In this document: positions 1-8,308 of the stretch, in pieces
Layout of the letters: every line of letters starts with the position of its first letter
Position numbering within the stretch: position 1 is the first letter of the stretch
Origin: an uncultured Actinomycetes bacterium
GTDB lineage: Bacteria; Actinomycetota; Actinomycetes; Nanopelagicales; Nanopelagicaceae
Assembly (NCBI GenBank): GCA_903850565.1
Contig: CAINLV010000051.1
Coordinates: 1 to 64,000, forward strand
Reading direction: 5' to 3'
DNA: 64,000 nt
Translations under genes and position numbers: made by a program
Notes under the pieces: generated by a model
The model's database searches: none
The model's input: the letters and a program-made list of their open reading frames with translations, nothing else
What the model was told of the DNA's origin: nothing

Positions 1-1
1 A

Positions 2-256
2 CCCACACCCACACCCACACCCACGAGTACACGAAAGCCAACAGTGACACCAAAGCCAACAGTGACACCAAAGCCAACAGTGACACCAAAGCCAACAGTG
101 ACACCAAAGCCTTGGTTATCAAACAAGCTTTATGACAATGTGGAATTCTTTCCAAACTTTTGTAGTTTGTCGGCAAATTTTGATTCGGTACAGATCTTTA
201 TGCAAAACCTAATTCCTGGTCAGAGGATTATCGTGACTATTCGATCGGATAACTAA
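2..256 (+). CDS. C-terminal part of a Pro/Thr-rich repeat protein (partial)
   Basis: The frame is open to the window's left edge, so only the C-terminus is present. It reads as a Thr-Pro dipeptide run, then four copies of a KPTVTP hexapeptide, then about 47 residues of non-repetitive sequence ending IVTIRSDN. Such repeats usually form extended linkers in exported or wall-associated proteins. No LPXTG sorting signal or C-terminal membrane anchor is visible. The TAA stop overlaps the ATG of the next gene (TAATG), which suggests translational coupling with the membrane protein downstream. Function unknown; the N-terminal domains lie outside the window. Confidence 0.6.
   Translation, partial: PTPTPTPTSTRKPTVTPKPTVTPKPTVTPKPTVTPKPWLSNKLYDNVEFFPNFCSLSANFDSVQIFMQNLIPGQRIIVTIRSDN
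34..111 (+). repeat. 18-bp in-frame tandem repeat (four copies plus a partial)
   Basis: The unit aaagccaacagtgacacc occurs four times without mismatch from 34 to 105, followed by six bases of a fifth copy. It encodes KPTVTP. A separate acccac hexamer is repeated four times at 1-24. Identical copies of a unit divisible by three suggest recent slippage that would change linker length without breaking the frame. Confidence 0.9.
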
Positions 257-1950
257 TGGTTTACAAAATTCTCATCGTGGTTTATGTGTTACTCAATTTT
301 GCAACATTAGCTGCCGCTGCAGAAGAACCCCCGTTGCAACTTTATCAAACGATAACTCAAACCGAAGCGCAGGATCTCAACATTATGATTCCGGCTTCGA
401 CCACTTCTGGATTTAAGAGTTTAGAAGTTGAAGTAACTGGCATGGGGCAGAAGCCTCAACTCAGAAAAATTCTATTTTGCAAGGATTTCAAAGGCATTAT
501 CCATTGGGACAACTTATGTCCGGATTTGACTCGAGTTGCGGCACAGACCGTTCTAGAAACTGCAAAATCCAGAAGTGGGTTTCCCACCTATGACCCCCTC
601 TCAAACCCACATAGAACCACGGACACTGTGATTATTGCTTTTGCAGCACTTAATTTGATTACTGGGGCGAGGGCAATGACCACCAAAATATTAGGAAATG
701 AGGCAGTCCCAACCACGTCGGTGGAAAATGGGCCAGGTTATTTAGCCCAACTTTCACGAGGGGAAGTTTTAGTCGCCGGTTCCCAATTGGGTCGTGTAGA
801 CAAAGCAGAAATTTGGCAGAGTCCAACTACTCAAAAGATGGAAGGGTTTTTCACTAAAGTGGGTAAGAAAATATCTGGATTTTCGCCCTTGGGCACTCGA
901 ATTCTTTCCGACGGCAATTATCTTCGTTCGCTTTTTGGACCATTCTCATTATTGGTTTATCCCATTTCGATAGCAATTGGCTGTTATTCAACGAGAGTTT
1001 TTCATCAGCAGGCACTTCCACCCAGTCTAAATTTCATTCTCCTTATGATGACGATCGGAGTTCTCGATGCATTCGCTGGGATCCTTATATCAATTGCATT
1101 TACACTCTCGATACTTTTTGCGGGGCATCTAAATTCCATAAATTCGATCCTGACCGTAATGGGCGTATGTATGTTGGCTTTCACTCCTGTACTAGTGGCA
1201 GGAGCGTTCAGGCCCTTTCGACGTGAAGTTTGGGATTTCACCTCGCTTTGGGAGCGTATTACCGACTACTTACTCGCCAGCATTCTTACCGGTTGGGTTG
1301 TGGAACAGATAGTTTTGGGCTTGCCAGGCCTGTCTGGTCTCCAACTTCCGTTGACTGTGCATGCCCCTGAAATTGCATTTTGGGCAACAGGCTTGGTGAT
1401 TTTGCGATTTGCAGCTGAAGATATCTCAATTCGACTATTTCCTCAGCGACTAATTAAATTGGAACCTGAATATCGTGCACGCACAATCATGCAACAGTTT
1501 CTTGCAACAGTTTTCAAAGTGGCTATATTCGCCGTAATCGCAGGAAAGTTTGTTGGTTTCTCGGTGGAACTAGTAATCGGAGTTGGACTTTTTGCTCTGC
1601 CTTTGTTGATGGGGATTTTCGCCGATAAATTTCCAAAGTCAGCTGGCGTTCAAAAATGGATGCCTACAGGAATCATTGAGATGCTTGTAATGACACTGAC
1701 CGGATATATATTGGCGATACTGGTTCAACAACGTTATCCAAGCGCACGCACATATGTGCTTTTGAGTTTCGTATTGTTGAGCGTGCCAGGATTAATCTTG
1801 AAGATTTTGGCACTGTTTGGAAAAGAAGGAGCAAAAGACTGGAAAGTGACTAAGGTCGGAACGACACTGTATCGAGTATTAGGTATCGTGGTCTTAGGGG
1901 TACTGATTTACATTATTCTAAGTGGAATTCTGGTCTCTAATAATGTTTGA
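256..1950 (+). CDS. polytopic membrane protein with a signal peptide, function unknown
   Basis: A 564-residue protein. Residues 2-22 look like a cleavable signal sequence (hydrophobic core, then AAAAEE). Residues about 23-225 form a probably extracytoplasmic region with three cysteines. From about residue 229 to the end there are roughly nine or ten hydrophobic segments. I recognise no family. The start overlaps the stop of the repeat protein (TAATG) and the end overlaps the start of the WhiB-like gene by 8 nt, so the three are probably co-translated. A membrane component of a secretion or surface complex is possible but is only an inference from topology and neighbours. Confidence 0.7.
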   Translation: MVYKILIVVYVLLNFATLAAAAEEPPLQLYQTITQTEAQDLNIMIPASTTSGFKSLEVEVTGMGQKPQLRKILFCKDFKGIIHWDNLCPDLTRVAAQTVLETAKSRSGFPTYDPLSNPHRTTDTVIIAFAALNLITGARAMTTKILGNEAVPTTSVENGPGYLAQLSRGEVLVAGSQLGRVDKAEIWQSPTTQKMEGFFTKVGKKISGFSPLGTRILSDGNYLRSLFGPFSLLVYPISIAIGCYSTRVFHQQALPPSLNFILLMMTIGVLDAFAGILISIAFTLSILFAGHLNSINSILTVMGVCMLAFTPVLVAGAFRPFRREVWDFTSLWERITDYLLASILTGWVVEQIVLGLPGLSGLQLPLTVHAPEIAFWATGLVILRFAAEDISIRLFPQRLIKLEPEYRARTIMQQFLATVFKVAIFAVIAGKFVGFSVELVIGVGLFALPLLMGIFADKFPKSAGVQKWMPTGIIEMLVMTLTGYILAILVQQRYPSARTYVLLSFVLLSVPGLILKILALFGKEGAKDWKVTKVGTTLYRVLGIVVLGVLIYIILSGILVSNNV

Positions 1951-2269
1951 ATCTGGAGTTTCTCTACTTGAGCAAAGCCAAACAAATGTTGAACTGTCAG
2001 AGCTTCGAGCCATACTTCCTATTGCCGACCATTGGGATTGGCAATTCGCAGGTGAATGCGCGAATATGCCGAGCGGTCTCTTTTTTCACCCGGAGGCTGA
2101 ACGAGGCGAGCGACGTCGGAACCGCGAAATTTTCGCAAAAGCCATTTGTGCTGATTGCTCAGTCGTAGATAAGTGTCGCTCATTTGCCTTGGTTGCAAAA
2201 GAACCATACGGGATCTGGGGAGGACTCTCAGAAGATGAGCGAAAAGAAATTCTCAAGTCAAAAGAATGA
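1943..2269 (+). CDS. WhiB-family iron-sulfur transcriptional regulator
   Basis: A 108-residue protein with the WhiB cysteine pattern C39, C69, C72 and C78 (C-Xn-CXXC-X5-C), which holds a 4Fe-4S cluster, followed by the GIWGG turn at 90-94. WhiB proteins usually bind the primary sigma factor and adjust transcription. I chose the ATG at 1943 over the in-frame GTG at 1922 because it gives normal length and an 8-nt overlap with the membrane protein gene. There is no AT-hook after GIWGG, unlike the WhiB7 protein at 38.5 kb. Its place inside a membrane/surface operon suggests a dedicated regulator, which is an inference. Confidence 0.88.
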   Translation: MFESGVSLLEQSQTNVELSELRAILPIADHWDWQFAGECANMPSGLFFHPEAERGERRRNREIFAKAICADCSVVDKCRSFALVAKEPYGIWGGLSEDERKEILKSKE

Positions 2270-2374
2270 AGAAGTGGGAACCAAGTACAAGTACTAATCG
2301 AGTCTTACGTTCGACCCTCACTCGGGGCACTATTGTCACTTGCCGAATCCCTAACTTCTTAGAATGCTTACCTA

Positions 2375-3421
2375 ATGACAATTCGATTCCGCAGATCTTT
2401 GAAGATTGCACCTGGTCTTCGCGTCAATTTCAACAAGAATTCAACGAGTCTTTCTCTCGGTCCTCGGGGAGCGCATTACACAGTGAGCAGTTCAGGTAGA
2501 CAAACCATCTCGGCAGGAATTCCCGGTACCGGACTTTATGCTTACCAATCAATCAACCCGCAAAGCGCTAAACGCAATAGTTCCGTTCCAAAACCCGGAG
2601 CCCAAGAACAACAAACGGTCGGGCAATCTTCCCCAAAACCATCGCTATTTTCAAGTAGTGCCGAGAAGGCTTTTTATGGATTCCTAATGGATATTTACGA
2701 TCCGGATCACAAATATTCCCCACATGAAATAGTGGAAAAGGCGAAAGCTCTCAGAGAGCAATATGACTCGTTAATGTATCCGCTCAATTTACTTAGCTTC
2801 GTACATATTCTTTCGGCTGATGAATACCAGGACAAATTGATAGATGCTGGCGAGAAACTTTGGGCAGCTCGAGAATCTGCTTTCGGCGATCCTTTGGTTA
2901 GGAAATACTTTGTTGGAATATTCCCAGTTGTTACTATATGTGAAGGTATTTCCACCAGAGGAATATTTGATCTACAACAATTGGGCTTCATCTGGGTCGA
3001 AGTACTCCAAGATAAAGAAAAATATAATGAAGCACTGGCTGTCTTGCACGAAATGGAACCGACTCAACTCGTTGCGATTTCCATGGCGGATGTCGAGTTA
3101 AGCATGAAAGATTATTCAGGAGCTCTAGATACAACTTCAAACATCACCAATGAAGATGATGTAACTCTGATCTTGCTCGTTCTTCGCGGTATTGCTTTTC
3201 GCGAGCAAGAAATGTTTGACGCTTCTTTGGAGTGCTTGAAGCAAGCGTTAGCCAAAAAGAGCCGATCAAAAGCGGCGCTTCATAGGGCGCATTTCGAAAG
3301 GTCGATTACTTATCAAAAGATGCATAAGTATGCTTTAGCTAAAAAGGATCTCGAATTGATTCTTGTAGATGATCCAACCAACCCCGAAGTGATGGATCGC
3401 TTACGAAACCTGGACAATTAG
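2375..3421 (+). CDS. DUF4236 domain and TPR-like repeat protein
   Basis: A 348-residue protein. Residues 1-55 match the DUF4236 pattern (RFRRSLKIAPGLRVN, GPRGAHYTVSSSGRQTISAGIPGTGLY), a small glycine-rich N-terminal domain of unknown function. A Ser/Pro/Gln-rich linker spans about 60-100. The remainder is helical, with TPR-like repeats near the C-terminus (about 215-340). No signal peptide or membrane segment is evident. It follows the WhiB-like gene by 105 nt on the same strand and may share its operon. The role is unknown; DUF4236 with TPRs suggests a scaffold. Confidence 0.8.
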   Translation: MTIRFRRSLKIAPGLRVNFNKNSTSLSLGPRGAHYTVSSSGRQTISAGIPGTGLYAYQSINPQSAKRNSSVPKPGAQEQQTVGQSSPKPSLFSSSAEKAFYGFLMDIYDPDHKYSPHEIVEKAKALREQYDSLMYPLNLLSFVHILSADEYQDKLIDAGEKLWAARESAFGDPLVRKYFVGIFPVVTICEGISTRGIFDLQQLGFIWVEVLQDKEKYNEALAVLHEMEPTQLVAISMADVELSMKDYSGALDTTSNITNEDDVTLILLVLRGIAFREQEMFDASLECLKQALAKKSRSKAALHRAHFERSITYQKMHKYALAKKDLELILVDDPTNPEVMDRLRNLDN

Positions 3422-3546
3422 TTCTGAGGAAATCTCCAATTTTCCTATATTTTTCGGCTCTATTGCGGGCATCGAATAATTGGAAATCGCTTCACGGTCG
3501 TTTGATTCAGATAGATTCCACATCTAGCAAGTAATTCGCACCAGCA

Positions 3547-3585
3547 AAGGCAATCCCGATTAGATTCATCGGGGTTGCCTTTTCG
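3547..3585 (+). terminator. intrinsic terminator
   Basis: A 14-bp stem (3547-3560 with 3568-3581, one wobble pair) with a 7-nt loop is followed by TTTT. It ends the DUF4236/TPR operon 125 nt after its stop. The rest of 3422-3699 shows no gene. Confidence 0.8.
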
Positions 3586-3699
3586 CATAAACGAAACGCA
3601 GATCACACAAAAACCGCGAATATTTTGGGCGGTGGGTGAGGTTATTCAAGAAGAATCATCATTTCGCTGATTTAAAAGAGAAAAAGGTTGTCTGAATTC

Positions 3700-4284
3700 A
3701 TGCTTAAGCCCGCCGATTCATCCGTAACCCTTAGTCCTTTGATTGCTAACCGTTGGAGCCCTCGTTCATTTGACGGTGTTGCTGAAATTTCCGACCTGGA
3801 TATTGCCGCGATATTAGAAGCGGGACGATGGTCACCATCAACCAATAATCAACAGCCGTGGCGATTCATCGTTGCAAAACGAGGCGACTCCCACTTTGAA
3901 AATTTAGCAAAACACTTTGCCGGTTTCAACGCGACCTGGGCGCCGACGGCATCTGCCTTTATTTTGGTTGTCGCTGTAATGACAAACGAAGATGGCACAG
4001 CTCGTCCCTTTGCGCTCTACGACGCTGGCCTAGCAAGTGCATTTATGACTGTGGAAGCTAATCACTTGGGGATTGCGGTGCACCCGATTGCCGGATTTGA
4101 TCGCGAAAAAGTCAAAGCCGAATATTCGCTCCCGGACAATTTCTCCCAGACTGCGATCTTGGTATTGGGTAAGCAGGCACCTGCGGCCGAACTTCACAAT
4201 GCCGCCTTGGTTGAACGGGAAAAGGCGCCCAGAGTTCGCTTGCCTTTGACCGATATTGTTATTGCAGGGTTGCCTGCCGCTTAA
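3700..4284 (+). CDS. nitroreductase-family flavoprotein
   Basis: A 194-residue protein of the FMN-dependent nitroreductase fold. The N-terminal NRWSPRSFDG and the RWSPSTNNQQPWRF segment match the family's flavin-binding positions, and the C-terminal half has the LGIAVHPIAGFD region. Members reduce nitro groups, quinones or other electrophiles with NAD(P)H; the substrate cannot be read from sequence. I place the start at ATG 3700, about 12 nt after AAGG, rather than TTG 3688, which directly abuts that sequence. It stands alone between a terminator and a promoter, so is probably monocistronic. Confidence 0.85.
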   Translation: MLKPADSSVTLSPLIANRWSPRSFDGVAEISDLDIAAILEAGRWSPSTNNQQPWRFIVAKRGDSHFENLAKHFAGFNATWAPTASAFILVVAVMTNEDGTARPFALYDAGLASAFMTVEANHLGIAVHPIAGFDREKVKAEYSLPDNFSQTAILVLGKQAPAAELHNAALVEREKAPRVRLPLTDIVIAGLPAA

Positions 4285-4429
4285 GCCTTTTGGAGTATTT
4301 CATCACCGATTCCCCTCGATTCTCATTCGGTGAAATCCCCTCAAATTAGGAAGATTTTGAGACTCTTCACAGAAATTCACGCTCAAATTAACTCCACAAG
4401 TACCTTCCCGCTGCGCTTGTGGAATGTCT

Positions 4430-4458
4430 TTGCCCTTAGACTTGTTGAGCAATATGTA
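4430..4458 (+). promoter_or_regulatory. candidate sigma-70 type promoter
   Basis: TTGCCC and TATGTA are separated by exactly 17 bp, 49 nt upstream of the BaxI-like gene, which also has a strong AGAGGAG ribosome binding site. Predicted from sequence alone. Confidence 0.4.
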
Positions 4459-4507
4459 AGACCGCCTAGAGACATCTAGGTCCACCTAACATCTCAGAGG
4501 AGAAGTA

Positions 4508-5308
4508 ATGCAAAGTTCCAACCCAGTCTTTGGCCGGGTAGCGAATTCCCGTCGTGGATATGCCGCTATGGATAGCAACACCTTAACAACTACCGAACCA
4601 CGTACCGTCGAGGAGATCTACAACGCTCCTGCGGCTTCATCCATCCGAACTGGGCGAATGACCATTGAAGATGTCGTCGCTCGTACCGGGATGCTCTTTG
4701 TCATCTTGGTGGCCACGGGTAGTGCAGCTTGGTACTACAACCTCAGCAATGGATTCCTCCTCCTTGGCATGTTTGGTGGATTCGCACTGGCTATGGTTAA
4801 TACTTTTAGCAAGACCATCAAGCCACCGCTAGTAATTGCTTATGCAGCGTTTGAGGGCTTGGCATTAGGCGTCCTCAGTCACATGTATGAAAGTGCCTAT
4901 CCAGGAATCGTTTCCCAAGCAATCATTGGAACTCTGGCAGCTTTTGCTGGCGTCTTGTTTCTTTACAGCAGCAAGCGCGTCCGAGTAACTCCAAAATTCA
5001 CTCGCGTTGTTATGGGTGCAATGGTTGGTTATTTGGTCTTAAGTCTGGTCAGTATGGTTGGTGCCATATTCGGCGTCGGTCAAGGTTACGGATTCTACGG
5101 AGTCTCTGGACTTGGATTGTTATTGGCAGTCGGCGGAGTTGCTCTAGCTAGCTTCTTCCTGATTTTAGATTTCGATCAGATCGACAAGATGATCAAGGCC
5201 GGAGCACCACACGAAGAATCATGGCGTGCTGGTTTTGGTTTAATGGTTACCGTTGTCTGGCTATATCTTGAAATCTTGCGATTGATTTCAATCCTTCGTC
5301 GGGACTAA
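4508..5308 (+). CDS. Bax inhibitor-1/YccA-type membrane protein (BaxI_1 family)
   Basis: A 266-residue protein with a soluble N-terminus of about 55 residues and seven hydrophobic segments. The C-terminal FLILDFDQIDKMIKAGAPHEESWRAGFGLMVTVVWLYLEILRLI is characteristic of the actinobacterial Bax inhibitor-like family, with paired aspartates near the last helices. Relatives have been described as proton-sensitive calcium leak channels; this is not shown for this subgroup. The start follows a good AGAGGAGAAGTA Shine-Dalgarno context. A terminator shared with the convergent MFS gene lies just downstream. Confidence 0.88.
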   Translation: MQSSNPVFGRVANSRRGYAAMDSNTLTTTEPRTVEEIYNAPAASSIRTGRMTIEDVVARTGMLFVILVATGSAAWYYNLSNGFLLLGMFGGFALAMVNTFSKTIKPPLVIAYAAFEGLALGVLSHMYESAYPGIVSQAIIGTLAAFAGVLFLYSSKRVRVTPKFTRVVMGAMVGYLVLSLVSMVGAIFGVGQGYGFYGVSGLGLLLAVGGVALASFFLILDFDQIDKMIKAGAPHEESWRAGFGLMVTVVWLYLEILRLISILRRD

Positions 5309-5331
5309 AACTCTGGATTAGTAAAGTATAA

Positions 5332-5362
5332 GAAGTGGGTCTGCACAGTGCAGGCCCACTTC
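5332..5362. terminator. bidirectional hairpin between convergent genes
   Basis: A 13-bp stem (5332-5344 with 5350-5362, one wobble) and a 5-nt loop fill the space between the BaxI-like gene and the MFS stop codon at 5363. The T-run on the plus strand (TTTTTT) lies 9 nt beyond the stem. Confidence 0.65.
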
Positions 5363-6595
5363 CTATTTGCCTTTTTTAGGTCCGGAATGTTCTTTCAATG
5401 TGGCCGCCAGAATAAGAGCCGAGGAAAAGATAACGGCCGTTGCGATAAATGCGGCCCGATAGGAAATTAAGTCGGTGAGCGTTCCAAGGACGATTGGTCC
5501 CACGATCATTCCGGCGTCACCGGCCATTTGGAAGAGTGCTATGACTTGTCCACCTCTGCCACCAAACAAATCACCCACGATGCTTGCTGGCGCGGTTCCG
5601 ATGAAAGCGCCACCTAGACCGAAGAGAATCATGGCCAGGAAATAGAAGGAGACATGAGTAGCCGTTATCAATGCAAATAGGGCTCCCAAGAGAAAAGAAG
5701 TTCCCACCAAAATCGAAAAGCGTCGGCCACGATGATCGGATACTTTTCCAGCAAAGATGAGAAGTGCTCCTTGGGCTAGCGCTGAAACCGTGAAACCAAA
5801 TCCCACCATGGAGGTTGTGGAGTGAAGTTTTTCCGTCACAAAGAGCGGCAATATGGAACTTCGAAGTCCAAAGAGGGTCCAGTTGCTTAAGAAAACAATG
5901 ACAAGCACCACTCGATAGGGATAGCTCTTCAATGCATCCCGAATTGTAATTCGGTTTGTTGGATCCTGAATTTCTTGAATCTTGCGACCCAGATGTTTTT
6001 CCTTCAGGAAGGTTGTTGCCGTAAATGAAGCCATCAAAAGGGTTGCAGCATAAACAAAGAAAGGGGAGCGCAGCGAAATAGCGCTGAGGATTCCACCGAA
6101 CGCGGGACCAGCAATTCCGCCTAGAAGAAAACCGCTGTTATAAAAAGATTGCGCTTGAGCGCGTTGGGCGTCTGTGACTGATCGCATGAGCAGGGCGCTC
6201 GCCGAAACGGAAAACATGGAAGATCCCAAACCGCCAGCCGCTCGAAAAACTAATAGTTGAATGTAACTGTTGGCCAGGCCGCAGGCCAAGGAAGAGATGG
6301 CTACTAAAAACAGTCCAACAGCTAATACTTTCCGTTCGCCAAATTTATCTACCAATCGACCCGATACTAATCCGGAACTAAACCTAGACATGGCAAAAGC
6401 AGAGATGATCAAGCCGATGGCTGTTTTATTAACGCCAAAGGTGCGAGCGAAAAGTGGAATGGCGGGAATAATCAGGCCATATCCTACGGCGACAAAAAAA
6501 CCGACTACCGAAAGAACAGTTACTTCTTTCGGTAGTCGGTTTTCTTTAGAAGTTTTAACCGAGGGCCTCGCCGGCAGCTTCGGTCTGAGCAGCAT
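5363..6595 (-). CDS. MFS transporter (about 12 TM)
   Basis: A 410-residue major facilitator superfamily protein with about 12 membrane segments. The loop 2-3 motif SGLVSGRLVDKFGERKV and its pseudo-repeat ALIFAGKVSDHRGRRFS identify an MFS exporter-like protein; the substrate is unknown. The first usable start is ATG 6595, giving a 41-nt overlap with the upstream MFS gene; a further in-frame ATG at 6655 is less likely. No ATG, GTG or TTG lies between 6595 and the first membrane helix. The codons for helix 1 contain a perfect 20-bp inverted repeat with a T-run, which reads as the upstream gene's terminator. Confidence 0.82.
   Translation of the reverse strand: MLLRPKLPARPSVKTSKENRLPKEVTVLSVVGFFVAVGYGLIIPAIPLFARTFGVNKTAIGLIISAFAMSRFSSGLVSGRLVDKFGERKVLAVGLFLVAISSLACGLANSYIQLLVFRAAGGLGSSMFSVSASALLMRSVTDAQRAQAQSFYNSGFLLGGIAGPAFGGILSAISLRSPFFVYAATLLMASFTATTFLKEKHLGRKIQEIQDPTNRITIRDALKSYPYRVVLVIVFLSNWTLFGLRSSILPLFVTEKLHSTTSMVGFGFTVSALAQGALLIFAGKVSDHRGRRFSILVGTSFLLGALFALITATHVSFYFLAMILFGLGGAFIGTAPASIVGDLFGGRGGQVIALFQMAGDAGMIVGPIVLGTLTDLISYRAAFIATAVIFSSALILAATLKEHSGPKKGK
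6494..6543 (-). terminator. intrinsic terminator nested inside the next coding sequence
   Basis: Bases 6497-6516 and 6524-6543 form a perfect 20-bp inverted repeat with a 7-nt loop. On the minus strand it ends in seven T's (6494-6500). It starts 12 nt after the stop of the DHA2 exporter gene yet lies within codons 18-34 of the downstream MFS gene (numbered from the 6595 start). Confidence 0.85.
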
Positions 6596-8153
6596 GATGT
6601 TCGGCGCCGGTTCGCAATTTCGTTTCCCGTAGGAAGAGCGCAATAACAAAGCCAAGAGCAGTTACTGGAGCTGCAGCATAAAAGACCACATGGAAGGACT
6701 GGACGAAGGAGTGCAAGATCGAATCTCTAACAGCAGGTGGCAAAGTCTTCAGCACCGAGGTGTTGTTAGTGATCTGCTTTAACGCGCCAGCAGGAACATC
6801 AGCTAACGCCTTCGGATCCTTTGCCGCCAATCCGGCCAAACCGCTTTGAATGTAGTGTGCAGCGCGGTTGCTAAAAATGGAACCAAAGAGTGCAGTTCCG
6901 AAAGCACTTCCCAGGGAACGGAAGAAGGTATTCGAACTGGTTGCAACGCCCAAGTCACGGAATTCGACGGCATTCTGGAGCGCAATAACAATGGTCTGCA
7001 TGCTCAGACCCAAACCAGCACCTACGCAAATTGCGAAGATGGAGAGTCGCCAAAATGGTGTGGTTTCGTTCAAAGTAGTCATTGCCATAATGCCACCGGT
7101 GATGATTGCAAGACCAGCAACTGGATAGCGCTTGTAATGACCATGCTTGCTGATCATCTTTCCGCTGAAGATTGACATAGAAACAATGCCGAGCATCAAT
7201 GGAATCAATTTCAATCCAGCAGTAGTAGCTGAGTCGCCTTTTACAACTTGCAGGTAGAGAGGCAACATAACAATGGCGCCAAACATTCCGCCACCGATAA
7301 CGAAGCCGAGCAAAGATGTTATGGAGAAAGTGTGATTCTTAAATAAGCGCAATGGCAAAATAGGTTCTGGAGCGCGGGATTCTTGCCATAGAAAAGCTAA
7401 AGCCAAAATCAAACCGCCGACCAAGGACATAATTGTCTTGGAATCTTTCCAGCCATTTTGTGGTCCATAGACAGAGACGGCCAACAGAATGGAACACACT
7501 GCAAGAACCATAAGTAGCGCACCTAAATAATCGATCTTGTGTTCGCGCTTAACTTTAGGAATATGAAGCACTGCTGAAGTAATAACTAACGCAGCAATTC
7601 CGAACGGTAGGTTGATGTAGAAAATCCAACGCCAACCGGTAACACCGAAGAGGCTGGTGCGGTCCGAGAAGAAGCCACCAAGTAGTGGACCAGCAACAGA
7701 GGACAAGCCCCAGACTGCGCCGAAGTAACCTTGATAACGACCTCGCTCACGTGGAGAAATAATGTCGCCAATGATCACGAAGGTAAGGCTCATCAAACCG
7801 CCAGCTCCCAGACCTTGGATGGCACGGAAGGCGATTAATTGAGTCATGCTTTGTGAAGCACCGGCAAGGAAGGAACCAATAAGAAAGGTAACGATCGCAA
7901 ATTGAAATACTGGGCGGCGGCCATACAGATCGGAAATCTTTCCGTAAAGCGGTGTTGATGCGGTCGATGTTAGTAAATAAGCGGTGACCACCCAGGTGTA
8001 ATGATTAAGTCCGCTGAAATCTTCGACAATCTTTTTGAGGGCAGTGGAAACAATGGTTTGATCCAGTGCTGCTAGTAGCATGCCCATCATGAGTCCACTG
8101 AGGACCACCATGATTTCTTTGTGAGTCAGCGGTCCTGTTTTCGGTTGCGACAT
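6555..8153 (-). CDS. MFS drug exporter, DHA2 (EmrB/QacA) family
   Basis: A 532-residue protein with about 14 membrane segments. Motif C-like LAALDQTIVSTALKKI in helix 1, loop motif LYGKISDLYGRRPVF, and AIQGLGAGGLMSL with RERGRYQGYFGAVWGL are typical of DHA2 proton antiporters that export drugs and other amphiphiles. The C-terminal extension is typical of the family. The start has a clean AGAAGGG Shine-Dalgarno sequence. It is divergent from the DrrAB-like ABC exporter, separated by 155 nt that must hold both promoters. A minus-strand terminator follows immediately. Confidence 0.9.
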   Translation of the reverse strand: MSQPKTGPLTHKEIMVVLSGLMMGMLLAALDQTIVSTALKKIVEDFSGLNHYTWVVTAYLLTSTASTPLYGKISDLYGRRPVFQFAIVTFLIGSFLAGASQSMTQLIAFRAIQGLGAGGLMSLTFVIIGDIISPRERGRYQGYFGAVWGLSSVAGPLLGGFFSDRTSLFGVTGWRWIFYINLPFGIAALVITSAVLHIPKVKREHKIDYLGALLMVLAVCSILLAVSVYGPQNGWKDSKTIMSLVGGLILALAFLWQESRAPEPILPLRLFKNHTFSITSLLGFVIGGGMFGAIVMLPLYLQVVKGDSATTAGLKLIPLMLGIVSMSIFSGKMISKHGHYKRYPVAGLAIITGGIMAMTTLNETTPFWRLSIFAICVGAGLGLSMQTIVIALQNAVEFRDLGVATSSNTFFRSLGSAFGTALFGSIFSNRAAHYIQSGLAGLAAKDPKALADVPAGALKQITNNTSVLKTLPPAVRDSILHSFVQSFHVVFYAAAPVTALGFVIALFLRETKLRTGAEHHAAQTEAAGEALG

Positions 8154-8308
8154 TAAAAACCCTTCTACGTTCTTTTCGGCGCGATTATCTAAAAATAAAT
8201 CGGGGAAATCATTGAACTTTCAACGATCAGTTTACTACGGTCTCGCCTACGTTACTTCATCAAATCTTGGATATGCGCCGGTAATGGCATTAGGGCTATG
8301 GTTTAACG

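Noticed and set aside
34-111. Possible CRISPR repeats
   Set aside because: The units are 18 bp in direct tandem with no spacers and lie in frame in a coding region.
2266-2499. 77-codon frame between the WhiB-like and DUF4236 genes
   Set aside because: Out of frame over the DUF4236 domain; the product has no motif and no ribosome site.
4303-4485. 60-codon minus-strand frame upstream of the BaxI-like gene
   Set aside because: Overlaps the probable promoter and has random-looking composition with no ribosome site.
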